From assembly GCA_001969505.1 (NCBI GenBank), contig LSSK01000139.1:1-11064 (forward strand): a stretch of DNA of 11,064 nt, in the 5' to 3' direction. Origin of the DNA: Zancudomyces culisetae. Taxonomy: Eukaryota; Kickxellomycota; Harpellomycetes; Harpellales; Legeriomycetaceae. Below, in pieces: positions 1-7,786 of this stretch. Made by a program: the position numbers and the translations under genes. Numbering within the stretch: the stretch's first letter is position 1; every line of letters starts with the position of its first letter. Below the pieces are notes generated by a model, which saw nothing but the letters and a program-made list of their open reading frames with translations, was not told the DNA's origin and made no database searches.

Positions 1-1427
1 GCTACGAAGTTCTGCTTTTCTAGTTTATTCTTTTCATTATCTGTATGATTTTTTGGTGATGGTGTTAGAAATTCGTGTCGATTGGAATGCGTATTTTCGA
101 TGTCTGAAGTAGGTTCAATGTTATCAAGATTTTCTGGGAAAACATAATGCTGATATAACTTTGCAATCGTGGAATTCAACTTGTGGGAACCGTTTGGTGG
201 CTCACTTTGAACCTTTCTGCTGTTACTGCTGCTACTGTGGTTGTTGTTATTGTTGTTGTTGCTGCTGCTGTTGTTATTGTTGTTGTTGCTGCTGCTGTTG
301 TTATTGTTGTTGCTGCTGCTGCTGCTGTTGTTATTGTTGTTGTTGTTGCTGTGTGTTATCGGACCTTGGTGAGTAACATTCTGCAATAGTGAGAAATCGG
401 TAGTGGAACGAACCAGCATGTGCCCTCTCGATAACGTATCTTCATATTTTAAGAGGTTGTTTTCTGAAGCAGCATCAGTCGCTATCAGGTTCTCTTTATA
501 TGTGGTATCAAAATCACACAACTTCACACCAACTGTAACATCAGAACGATTGGAACTCGAGTTTTTTAAAATCAATGTTCTCAAGCTTGAATCATCACAT
601 TCACCAGATTTTGGTATCTTGCTGTTAGGCTTTAATACATTTTTTGTGTTTTTCGCAAGCTTGAAAGCACAGTCTAACCCCTCTTGTTGAATTTTGTCCT
701 GGCTCTTGAAAACTTTTTCAACGAATTTGTCATAATTCTGCTTGAAAAACGTTCTAACCATAAAAATGTGAGAGAGTTCTCTAAATAAGCGTAAAAAGCC
801 TTCACCAAGAAGCTCGTTTCTAGCGCCTGTATCTTCATTAAAAGATCCTGACTCGAAGTCTTTTGTTTTTAAATGAAAGAGCGTGTTTTGGATAATTTGC
901 AACGACTTTTTAACTGTCTCGTGATTTTCGAGTGGAAGTAATAACCCCAGCTCAACACCTCTCAGTGCCCATTCTAGCCGACCTACACTAGCAAATGCAT
1001 TATAATGCGTATTCTCGTCACTATCCGCCAGTTTTGAAGGTATTTTCGACTTTTCCAGTTCCGCATTGCGACTTCTACTTTGGAAATCAAACGTAAACGC
1101 CTCTGTTAGCTTCAGTTTGAGCTCCAGTGGTAAGAATTGTAGTTTATCTATTTATACAAGGATATAATAGAACAAAGTTCTATCTTGTCTTTTTACTTTG
1201 ATTTTTTGAGAATAAGCTCACCTTATTCTTAATAGTGTTTAGAGGTTATTTAGAATGATATACAAAGAATATACAATATTGATATTTCAACTGAAGCGAA
1301 TTCAACTCTTACCCAAATGAAAAATCGATATCTCTCCTAGCCCCGCTTCCGTTTCCAGAAATTTTGTTAGGCATAGATTGGCATGGTCCCTACCTTCTTT
1401 GTTTCTATCGGTCTTTATAACACTCAT
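1..1427 (-). CDS. Unrecognised protein with Asn/Ser tract, 5' part, two exons, truncated at left edge
   Basis: I do not recognise this family. The minus frame using codons at positions divisible by three is open from 1147 to the left edge and encodes non-repetitive, charged sequence, so it is a real exon. It lacks an upstream ATG because a stop lies at 1152-1154. I infer exon 1 as 1427-1313 (ATG at 1427, 38 codons plus one base), donor GTAAGAG at 1312, acceptor ATAG ending at 1148, and exon 2 from 1147. The phases match and a Gly/Asp codon spans the junction. Visible length is 420 residues. Residues about 90-200 look helical and include the peptides SVGRLEWALRGVELG and FFKQNYDKFVEKVFK. Residues about 305-348 are runs of Asn and Ser, followed by a polar, probably disordered stretch. 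There is no signal peptide or membrane segment. The reading frame is secure; the splice model is moderately secure because no good branch site lies close to the acceptor. Confidence 0.72.
219..350 (-). repeat. Trinucleotide tract encoding Asn/Ser runs
   Basis: On the minus strand this is alternating blocks of AAC/AAT and AGC codons giving runs of 3-7 Asn and 3-5 Ser with one His. The same DNA read as CAA/CAG would give Gln, but the AAT interruptions become TAA stops in that frame. Only the Asn/Ser frame continues into non-repetitive coding sequence on both sides. Confidence 0.85.
1148..1312 (-). other. Inferred intron of the left-edge gene
   Basis: Donor G|GTAAGAG at 1312 and acceptor AAATAG ending at 1148 give a 165-nt intron that joins a 38-codon ATG exon to the long open exon in phase 1. 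Without it the long exon has no start codon. The nearest branch-like sequence, TCTAAAC, lies far from the acceptor, so the exact 3' site is uncertain. Confidence 0.55.
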
Positions 1428-2485
1428 AATTCAGCTTATTTTCACGCTATATAATTTCTGAATATCAAACTTTCCTGTGGGAGGTTATCTCTCTGTGGAT
1501 TAATACTAGCTTATACGTGAGTCTACTCAATACTATAACACAATATTCGGAAAAAATTATTTGGTTATTTGATGATAAACAAAAATCAATGCTCACAGTA
1601 GTGAGACTTAAATAAAGCGGAAAATAAAGAAATAATGGACGGGTAATAGGATACAACGTATATCTAAGTCTTTCAGCAAACCGCTAAACCAACAAACTGC
1701 TAGGGGTATCTGAGTAAAGGGCAAAGCGCCAAAATATATTTTAAAAAGGGAGGTGAGCATTGAAACTTCAACTTTATAATACTGTGATTGGTGGATACAT
1801 GCAAATAAACTTATATATGTACATACAAGGCGCCTTCATGTTAATGTGCGCAAGTTTATGTTTTGCATAAGGCTGGGTTAGATATCCCCAGCTCTTATAG
1901 GCTTTTGCTGGTACCGCTTTAATGTGCACCATTTAAAGTTTGCCAATAAAAATTTTGCAGGCTATTTTATTTGCAAACAAATGTGTATTAAAGTTTAATT
2001 AATGCGTTCGTTCGTTTATCTATCATTATTTTTAGCATATTATTTCAGACCCAAGAAATACAAAACCAGTAAAAAAAGGATACTTTTGTACATCCTCACC
2101 GTCCGTGCGCATTTTGGTTCAGTTCAATTTGCTCTAAATAGAAAAAATGAGTGGAAAGAAGACATTTAAGCCACCTAAATTATATAGATTGAACTTTTCC
2201 ATAAAAAATAAAGTTAGGCGGGGAGTTGGGGGGAAAAAGTACAAGAAATTATACAATACCCCACTACCCCTGCTGTCACACACACATGAAGGCAGTAGCA
2301 TGGACAATTAAAGATCCAGTCGTCTTCACCCATAAATATATTAGCGGAAATAGATTTAATGCGGAGTATCGCTTTAACATCTATCAAACCCTATCCTTTT
2401 ATTCAATTAGGTATAATAAATACTTGAGGGAAAAAAATAAGAAAAAATAAATACAAATAGAAATATAAATGGTATGGCATCGAGA
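1428..2485. other. Intergenic spacer between tandem minus-strand genes
   Basis: This should hold the promoter of the left gene (near 1428) and the 3' region of the zinc-finger gene (near 2485). I see no RNA gene, no long ORF and no repeat. Its only possible coding content is the 54-codon ORF listed at 2147-2311. Confidence 0.6.
2147..2311 (+). CDS. Possible small basic ORF, 54 codons
   Basis: ATG at 2147 follows an A-rich leader and opens 54 codons to TAA at 2309-2311. The N-terminal 35 residues are strongly basic (it begins MSGKKTFKPPKLYRL) and the remainder is nondescript. No family is recognised. ORFs of this size occur by chance in AT-rich DNA, and there is no splice, repeat or promoter evidence. 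Listed as weak. Confidence 0.15.
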   Translation: MSGKKTFKPPKLYRLNFSIKNKVRRGVGGKKYKKLYNTPLPLLSHTHEGSSMDN

Positions 2486-3994
2486 TTAGTGAATTTTTAG
2501 ATGTCTCTTCAAATCATGTTTACGAGTAAACTTTTTGGAACAAACCTCGCATTCGAAAGGTCTGGAGTATGGTGAATCTTTAAAATGTGTTAGTCTGTGC
2601 GTCCTCATGTTGTGCTTTCGTGCAAAGGGCCATGAACAAACATCGCAGATGAACTTGCGCTCGGAACTCACAGGGGAAGTCAAAAAATCCTTCTGCACAT
2701 CAATGAACACGTTCGATGCTGGATCAGCGTTATTCTGGGGGGAGGATGGTTTGGAGCTGTTGTTATTAACACTCAAAGGAAGTTGAAGCCCCTCAATAGG
2801 AGTCAATACACTCAACCGATTCACAGCGCTACTCTGTCGACTCAGTGTTGTGCATTCTGCCTCCTTAAGGATCTGACTGATGCTAAATACATCAAAGATA
2901 GCATCAGACGTGTGAGATCCATGACGAGACAATGGATCTTTTTTAGCTTCAGTTAATAGAGGCTGAACCAAAGATAGTATTTCTGCCTCTTCTTTATTCG
3001 AGGCCTCAGAAACTTGACTATCATTGGTATCAACACCATCAGACATAAAAGTGTGGGCTCGACCAAACAGGCGACTGTCAACAGCATCCCCGGCCCCATC
3101 ATTTTCTAGTGCAGAAATGTTGATTTCGTCAAGATCAGCAAAGAGATGAGCACCTCCTGTTGGCGCCAGAGCGGTTTGCTCATCGGTAAGCTCATTAATC
3201 GTACACAAACCATTGTTAAAGTAATTTGAGTTATCCACACGGTCCGTATCGACTGCGTGGTTATTAGGAGATAAACCCAAAAAGACATCCATCCCTACAC
3301 TCTTGATTGTGCTTTGAACATCCTGAATATTTTCCATGGAGTCTCTGAGCCGAACAGAAAGAGTATTTTCGCACGGAATCTTGGTAGAATGTGCACACAA
3401 CGGCGTTGCATCAACATCGAATTCTTTAAATCTTGCATCAAGGGTGTACGGGGTCATAAGTATTTCCGATGGATCAATCATATTTACAATTGGTTGTTGT
3501 TGATACAGAGAATCGCACTTTTGTGTCGGAAGAGAAACAGTATCCCTTGTCACAAAAATATCCCCTCGTGGCATATGTATTGGTGTCTCTAGATCATTCA
3601 TTGTGGCAGAGGATCTCAGTATGTCGCCATATACACCGAGTTCGAAGCGATCAACGCTGTCAACATCCAGGTTAGAGCAGCCAAAGGCATTATTACCTAT
3701 TGGTGTCATACAAGTGAGATCTTCAATATTCTCAAGCGAGTTTGCAGCGAAAGTGGCTGGAAGAGAACTAAAGTAATTTCTAGGGGTTTGATCACAAATA
3801 TTGGTATAGCGGGATACAGCTTCTTGCTGATCACAACCCACCTGTCCGTGCTTTTTCAACGGTGTGACGGCGAATCCGAGCTGCCCCGCACAACATCCTC
3901 CCAATCCATTCTCAAATCCAAACTTAATTCCCTCTTTTCTTGCATTTTCGTGTAAATAATATCCTCTTTCTGGAGCTTTTGGGAGACTAAACAT
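2486..3994 (-). CDS. C2H2 zinc-finger transcription factor, Swi5/Ace2/Crz1 type
   Basis: Encodes 502 residues from the ATG at 3994. The frame stays open 17 codons further upstream to a TTG at 4045, but with no ATG, so I chose 3994; an upstream 5' exon is possible because TAGTAG just before the TTG codon could serve as an acceptor. Two classical C2H2 fingers close the protein: zinc ligands C450, C453, H466, H470 and C482, C485, H498, H502, with stop following H502 directly. Finger helices read RKHNMRTH and RKHDLKRH. The Asn and Asp at helix position 3 are as in the first two fingers of Swi5/Ace2 and in Crz1. The linker (FKDSPYSRPFE) is longer than the usual TGEKP type. The N-terminal 440 residues are polar and acidic with many Ser/Thr-Pro sites, including one full CDK consensus, TPLK at T44. 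It is most likely a nuclear DNA-binding regulator; the specific orthologue is not decidable here. Swi5 and Ace2 have three fingers; this protein has two. Confidence 0.9.
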   Translation of the reverse strand: MFSLPKAPERGYYLHENARKEGIKFGFENGLGGCCAGQLGFAVTPLKKHGQVGCDQQEAVSRYTNICDQTPRNYFSSLPATFAANSLENIEDLTCMTPIGNNAFGCSNLDVDSVDRFELGVYGDILRSSATMNDLETPIHMPRGDIFVTRDTVSLPTQKCDSLYQQQPIVNMIDPSEILMTPYTLDARFKEFDVDATPLCAHSTKIPCENTLSVRLRDSMENIQDVQSTIKSVGMDVFLGLSPNNHAVDTDRVDNSNYFNNGLCTINELTDEQTALAPTGGAHLFADLDEINISALENDGAGDAVDSRLFGRAHTFMSDGVDTNDSQVSEASNKEEAEILSLVQPLLTEAKKDPLSRHGSHTSDAIFDVFSISQILKEAECTTLSRQSSAVNRLSVLTPIEGLQLPLSVNNNSSKPSSPQNNADPASNVFIDVQKDFLTSPVSSERKFICDVCSWPFARKHNMRTHRLTHFKDSPYSRPFECEVCSKKFTRKHDLKRHLKIH

Positions 3995-4893
3995 AAAGTT
4001 TTTTACTGTAGTGTTCAAGTTCGATAACACCTTTATTGGGTTCAAGTTTTGATAAATCTACTATGGCTAGATTTTATCAAAAAAATTAGACGACTATTAA
4101 CGATCAAGCCGGGTCAAGATAGAGCCTTCTGAAACCAAACTAACTTGTAACAGATCTGATACCAACTAGTAGTATTAGAACTGCGATTTTTAAATAGGAA
4201 GCGAATTTTTACGAATTTTGTGATTTTATTTTCTCCAGTACCATTTCCCCATTTAAATATTGTTCAATTTCAATCCCATTAACAAAAAAAATTTACAGCC
4301 CCAAAATAGCGTGAAAATAGAAAACATAAATTAAAAAATAAAATGACGAGCTTTGCTATTTGAACTTTTTGCGAATTTCCTATTTTCTCACTTTGCTATA
4401 TAATTTTGCCGAAATTGAGATACGTACTAATAATGAAATATAAGCAGCCATTGGTGTGATGCTCTCACTTTAAAATTCGGTTTAATTTCTTCAAAAAAAA
4501 TTATCCGTTTTGAATCAATCTATTTCACCACTACTTTTGTTAGCGCACTTTTTGTCTTTGTTTCGAATTTGGCGAAAATAGTTTTACATATTCGTTATTA
4601 TTTTGCACTAATTATTCAGAACCTATCCTAAGGTAGAACAATGTATTTTTACATAATCAAAGCAAGTATCATGAAGTAAAAATGATTTATTTTGCTCTCA
4701 ACTAATTATAAGAACTAAGCAACAAACTCATTTCCACTTGCTCACCTCTTTTCAAAACACCTGCGCTCCTATTCGCTTCAGTATTACTAATTAAATCAAA
4801 ATATTTTTTGCGATAATTTCCTCGGTTGCTGCGGAATTGATAAATTCAAGATGAGTTTCATCCAATAATTTTTTTATGTTTTGGAAACAAAGG
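3995..4893. other. Upstream region of the zinc-finger gene
   Basis: AT-rich non-coding sequence of about 900 bp preceding the zinc-finger gene. It shows several GCGAA/GGCGAAA-like words (for example near 4201, 4371 and 4572) that loosely resemble cell-cycle promoter elements but match no consensus exactly. No RNA gene or long ORF is visible. Confidence 0.45.
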
Positions 4894-5264
4894 TATTTAT
4901 TTAGAACAGTGATATTGGGATGGTAATCGTTATGAACTGAGAAAAACGAACCAACCCTAGCTTGAGATGACAAAAAATGGATGCAAATATATGGAAAAAC
5001 AGAATGCTACACAAAAAAATAGTGACTCTATAAGAGCTAAACGTTTACAGAGTTCCAAAAAAGTATAAAGAAAATGGAAAATGATAAAAATGGAAAAAAA
5101 GAATCCAAAAAATAAAGGATAAAGGATAAAGGCAAAATACACAAAAATTGACAAAATTCCCAAATCACAAAACCAGTTTGGTGCAACCCATGCCTGCTTT
5201 CTTATTCCACTCAAGTTCAAGTTTAGTTGTTCCATTCTAACCATATCCTTTATGGAAGCTTTAA
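4894..5264. repeat. Dispersed repeat, copy A
   Basis: Matches 8880-9267 in the same orientation. The left core 4924-5060 matches 8909-9045 with a single substitution (4942 A versus 8927 G) and no gap. The right part is clearly related but diverged with indels, and the copies end together at the shared GGAAGCTTTA. Limits are approximate. I see no terminal inverted repeats, no TG...CA ends and no clear target duplication, so the class of element is unknown. A 106-codon minus ORF here is not preserved in frame in copy B, which argues against a coding role. Confidence 0.88.
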
Positions 5265-5448
5265 AAGCGCTGTTCACTTTTTTTTTAATGATGCCTACAA
5301 GGTCCCGCTTTTTTACCGGCTTCTACTCAATTAACTCCAATGCTAAGCAGCCTAGTTAATGATATTTTTACCATTTAACACAAATCGCTTAATAGCTATT
5401 ATACACTAATAAAGTCATACATCAGATACAAGATAGTTCACCTGAATA

Positions 5449-5557
5449 CTGAATTATGGTTAGTAATGAACCACTTGTGAGTTGTGTGCCTTCAACTACT
5501 CAAATTCTTCCAGAAAACTATGGAACAAAACCTTGTTTTTTGTAAAAAGTAACATAC
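5449..5557 (-). other. Orphan intron-like signal set
   Basis: On the minus strand GGCCAG|GTATGT (donor at 5557) is followed by a perfect TACTAAC (5465-5459) and TTCAG (acceptor ending 5449), spacing typical of a yeast intron of 109 nt. A second AG ends at 5442. Flanking exons would carry ATG GCC AG or a longer ATG start near 5610, but every joined frame stops within about 25 codons. It may belong to a non-coding or short-peptide transcript, or be coincidence. Confidence 0.35.
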
Positions 5558-6395
5558 CTGGCCATAAACGTGAGTGCCTGAGCACTAGTGGCCGTACATT
5601 TTTTATCAACATAGTATGCTATGAATTTTTTTTACCAAGTTACTTATTACAAGTCAACAATAGGTTTATCTAGCAAACACATTTTATAATTCATCTTTGA
5701 CCATATTAATGTAATAGTCAAAACTCTTGCAATGTTTTGAGTTTCTTGATAATTAGCACTATAAAAGTGTGTTTATGAAACAAAAAAGTGAATATTTCTC
5801 ATTTAAACGGGCAGCGCTTCTGGTTGTTAACTCGCACCATTTTTCTCGTGGCCCCAGCCATACCATCCTTCGATAAACCAAAAATTTTGATTTGAGTATG
5901 TCAGTATATCAATAATATATAAGATACAAACTACTGTATATAAAAAACAGTCTTTGGTTATGGTTTTACTGTTCAGCTTTGTTGTGGATTATTTAATAAT
6001 TTCCCTTTCTTCTTTGCTAGAATAATTAAAAAGTGATGGGGGTGGCAAAAAAACGAGATAGTATGTTTATGACGCAATTTGCCTTGTCTTGGAAGGTGGA
6101 GAAGGCAAGAAAGGTATTTATAAATATGAGAAACGGATATTTCATGCACTTGGCAGAACGGTTTTTATGTTTTAAATATTTATTAGCTTTTATGAACTTA
6201 TATTTGTCAAATTACTAATTATGAATCGTAGGAGGAAATCCGGCAAATAAAGCCTTTTTGAAATGTAGTATCAACCCCAACATCGAGGATAAAAATAAAG
6301 AAATATGTGTGCTCAAATAATTAGTCAGCTTGAATTTTGGCGAAATAGGATATAAATTTGCTATTGTAAATACCACTTGACACCTCACCATAACC
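5558..6395. other. Intergenic spacer left of the secreted-protein gene
   Basis: AT-rich sequence with no recognised gene; it includes the 3' flank of the minus-strand Ser/Gly/Asn-rich gene. A 60-codon plus-strand ORF from the ATG at 6036 to 6218 exists but has chance-like length and no recognisable features. Confidence 0.5.
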
Positions 6396-7532
6396 TTACT
6401 CAGTGATAGTAGTGTTATTAGTATGGGCATTAGTATCAATAACAACCTCAACGTCAACCACATCTGCAAGTACTGGAATACCCTTGTCATGATCTCTATG
6501 ATCATCATTGTGGTCATGACCATGGCCGTGTTTATCCTTATTTTTATGCTCATGATCATGTTCACTCTCGCCACCTCCACCTCCATTGCCATTTCCGCTA
6601 TTGTCACCTCCATTTCCGCTATTTCCACTTCCGTTTCCATTTCCACTTCCACTACCACCTCCACTACCACTTCCACTTCCACTGCCACTATTTCCACTTC
6701 CACTTCCACTTCCACTTCCACTGCCACTGCCACTATTTCCACTACCACTACCACTTCCACTATTTCCACTACCACTACCACTTCCACTATTTCCACTGCC
6801 ATTGCCACCCCCACTATTTCCACTGCCATTTCCACTATTACCACTGTTGTTTCCACTGCTACTTTCGCTATTACCATTACCGTTTCCTCTGTTTCCACTA
6901 ATACTTTCACTATTATTTCTGCTGGTCCCACTATTTCCACTGCTGTTTCTATTATTGCCGTTACTGTTTTCACTATTTTCACTGCTAGCTGCACTGTTTT
7001 CATTATTGTTTCCACTATTGCCACTGCTGGTTCCTCTATTTTCATTTCCAGTCGAACTAACTTTGGCATTTGTACTTAACAAACTTCTTGCGACACCAGT
7101 ATTCCTTGCATTGGTACTTCTATTTCTGCCACTAGCTGCTGTGTTTTTTTTACTTTTACCCCTATTTTTACCACTATTTTCATGGTTTTTCCTTCTTATT
7201 TGATTATTTCCATGCTTCCACCAATTCCCATTTATTCCACCAGCTCTACTCACTCCTACACGTCCCAGTCTTTGTCCACGCCCTCTCATATGACTCCTAC
7301 GACCACCACCACCACCATATCTTCTTCGGTAGTATTTTGGACGAACTTCTGAGTTATACTCCTTTACATTAGTAGTATCTGGGTATACATTCTCTAACGT
7401 ATGTGAGTATGCCGTATCCTGATCTGTAGCTGGTTCGTAGCCTCTAAGTTGCATTGGCTCATGGCGTATCGCGGCTGCGTTTACCCCTACTTTGAGCGAA
7501 GCAAGTATTAATGTAGTTATTAAAACTTTCAT
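6396..7532 (-). CDS. Secreted Ser/Gly/Asn-rich protein with His/Asp-rich block
   Basis: The protein has 378 residues and no cysteine. Residues 1-19 form a classical signal peptide (basic start, hydrophobic core, cleavage expected at VNA|A). Residues 20-65 are an ordinary mixed segment. Residues 66-130 are rich in Arg, Gly and Lys, with dibasic or tribasic sites at 69-71, 78-79 and 113-115 that could be cut by a Kex2-type protease. Residues 160-320 are low complexity, built on GNSG, GSGSGNS and pure SG repeats. Residues 322-351 carry eight His among Asp, Glu and Lys (motifs EHDHEH and HGHGHDH), a composition typical of Zn, Ni or Cu binding. The tail 352-378 is hydrophobic then polar, with two overlapping N-glycosylation sequons (NNTT at 372-375). 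No GPI signal or membrane anchor follows, so release or wall association is likely. No family is recognised; metal binding is inference. Dense codon-level repetition leaves other frames open too, but only this one begins with ATG plus a signal peptide. Confidence 0.85.
   Translation of the reverse strand: MKVLITTLILASLKVGVNAAAIRHEPMQLRGYEPATDQDTAYSHTLENVYPDTTNVKEYNSEVRPKYYRRRYGGGGGRRSHMRGRGQRLGRVGVSRAGGINGNWWKHGNNQIRRKNHENSGKNRGKSKKNTAASGRNRSTNARNTGVARSLLSTNAKVSSTGNENRGTSSGNSGNNNENSAASSENSENSNGNNRNSSGNSGTSRNNSESISGNRGNGNGNSESSSGNNSGNSGNGSGNSGGGNGSGNSGSGSGSGNSGSGSGSGNSGSGSGSGSGSGSGNSGSGSGSGSGGGSGSGNGNGSGNSGNGGDNSGNGNGGGGGESEHDHEHKNKDKHGHGHDHNDDHRDHDKGIPVLADVVDVEVVIDTNAHTNNTTITE
6580..6900 (-). 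repeat. Imperfect minisatellite encoding Gly-Ser/Asn repeats
   Basis: The minus strand repeats GGAAGTGGAAGT/GGAAATAGTGGC-type units in 6-bp and 18-27-bp periods inside the secreted-protein gene, encoding SGSG blocks separated by GNSG. Period and phase keep the frame. Such tracts commonly vary in length between strains. Confidence 0.8.
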
Positions 7533-7628
7533 TTTTAATTACTTGTTTGTATTAGCTTTATTAATATGTAATTTCTTTAAACTAGCTTCTTGACATAAAA
7601 TTCTCGTATTTTATTATGTTATAGGTAT

Positions 7629-7636
7629 TATATATA
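7629..7636 (-). promoter_or_regulatory. TATA element of the secreted-protein gene
   Basis: A perfect TATATATA lies about 100 bp upstream of the ATG at 7532, a normal yeast TATA-to-start distance. Confidence 0.5.
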
Positions 7637-7654
7637 GGAATAGGATATACTAGG

Positions 7655-7659
7655 AGGGG
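7655..7659. promoter_or_regulatory. AGGGG stress-response-like element
   Basis: AGGGG is the core bound by Msn2/Msn4-type factors. It sits about 120 bp upstream of the secreted-protein ATG and near its TATA element. A single five-base match is weak evidence. Confidence 0.25.
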
Positions 7660-7660
7660 G

Positions 7661-7688
7661 TTTTGTGTTAAAAATTATTGACACAAAA
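7661..7688. promoter_or_regulatory. Inverted repeat TTTTGTGT / ACACAAAA
   Basis: Two perfect 8-bp arms (7661-7668 and 7681-7688) flank a 12-bp AT-rich centre upstream of the secreted-protein gene. This could be a dimeric regulator site or a hairpin; no regulator can be named. Confidence 0.4.
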
Positions 7689-7709
7689 GTTGCCTATTTA
7701 TAGTTTTTT

Positions 7710-7723
7710 GTAAACATGTTTAC
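7710..7723. promoter_or_regulatory. Palindromic forkhead-type site GTAAACATGTTTAC
   Basis: A perfect 14-bp palindrome contains the forkhead core GTAAACA on each strand. It lies about 180 bp upstream of the secreted-protein ATG. Fungal Fkh factors recognise RTAAAYA, so Fkh control is possible; binding is inferred from the motif only. Confidence 0.45.
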
Positions 7724-7724
7724 T

Positions 7725-7786
7725 ACTTGTATTTGAGTGTCCCAACACTTGAAGTCAAGTTAAATCAATCCACCATAAATACAAGT
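7725..7786. repeat. Nested inverted repeat upstream of the secreted-protein gene
   Basis: The outer arms ACTTGTATTT (7725-7734) and AAATACAAGT (7777-7786) are perfect 10-bp complements. They enclose a second symmetric element, ACTTGA-AG-TCAAGT at 7747-7760. The arrangement could form a cruciform or bind dimers. Confidence 0.5.

Noticed and set aside
161-389. Plus-strand Cys-rich and Val/Ala-rich ORFs
   Set aside because: They are shadows of the Asn/Ser trinucleotide tract of the minus-strand gene and have no non-repetitive support.
3106-3675. ORFs in other frames of the zinc-finger gene
   Set aside because: They overlap a well-supported coding frame and carry no recognisable domains.
4957-5277. 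106-codon Phe-rich minus ORF in repeat copy A and its 90-codon partner at 8942-9214
   Set aside because: They share only the C-terminal part encoded by the core. The upstream frame of copy A is interrupted by a stop in copy B, whose ORF uses another frame, so coding constraint is not supported.
6033-6218. Plus-strand ORF of about 60 codons
   Set aside because: Length is within chance expectation for AT-rich DNA, with no family, signal peptide or splice evidence.
7430-7445. GGTTCGTAGCC resembling a tRNA B box
   Set aside because: One mismatch to the consensus, no A box or cloverleaf around it, and it lies antisense within the secreted-protein gene.
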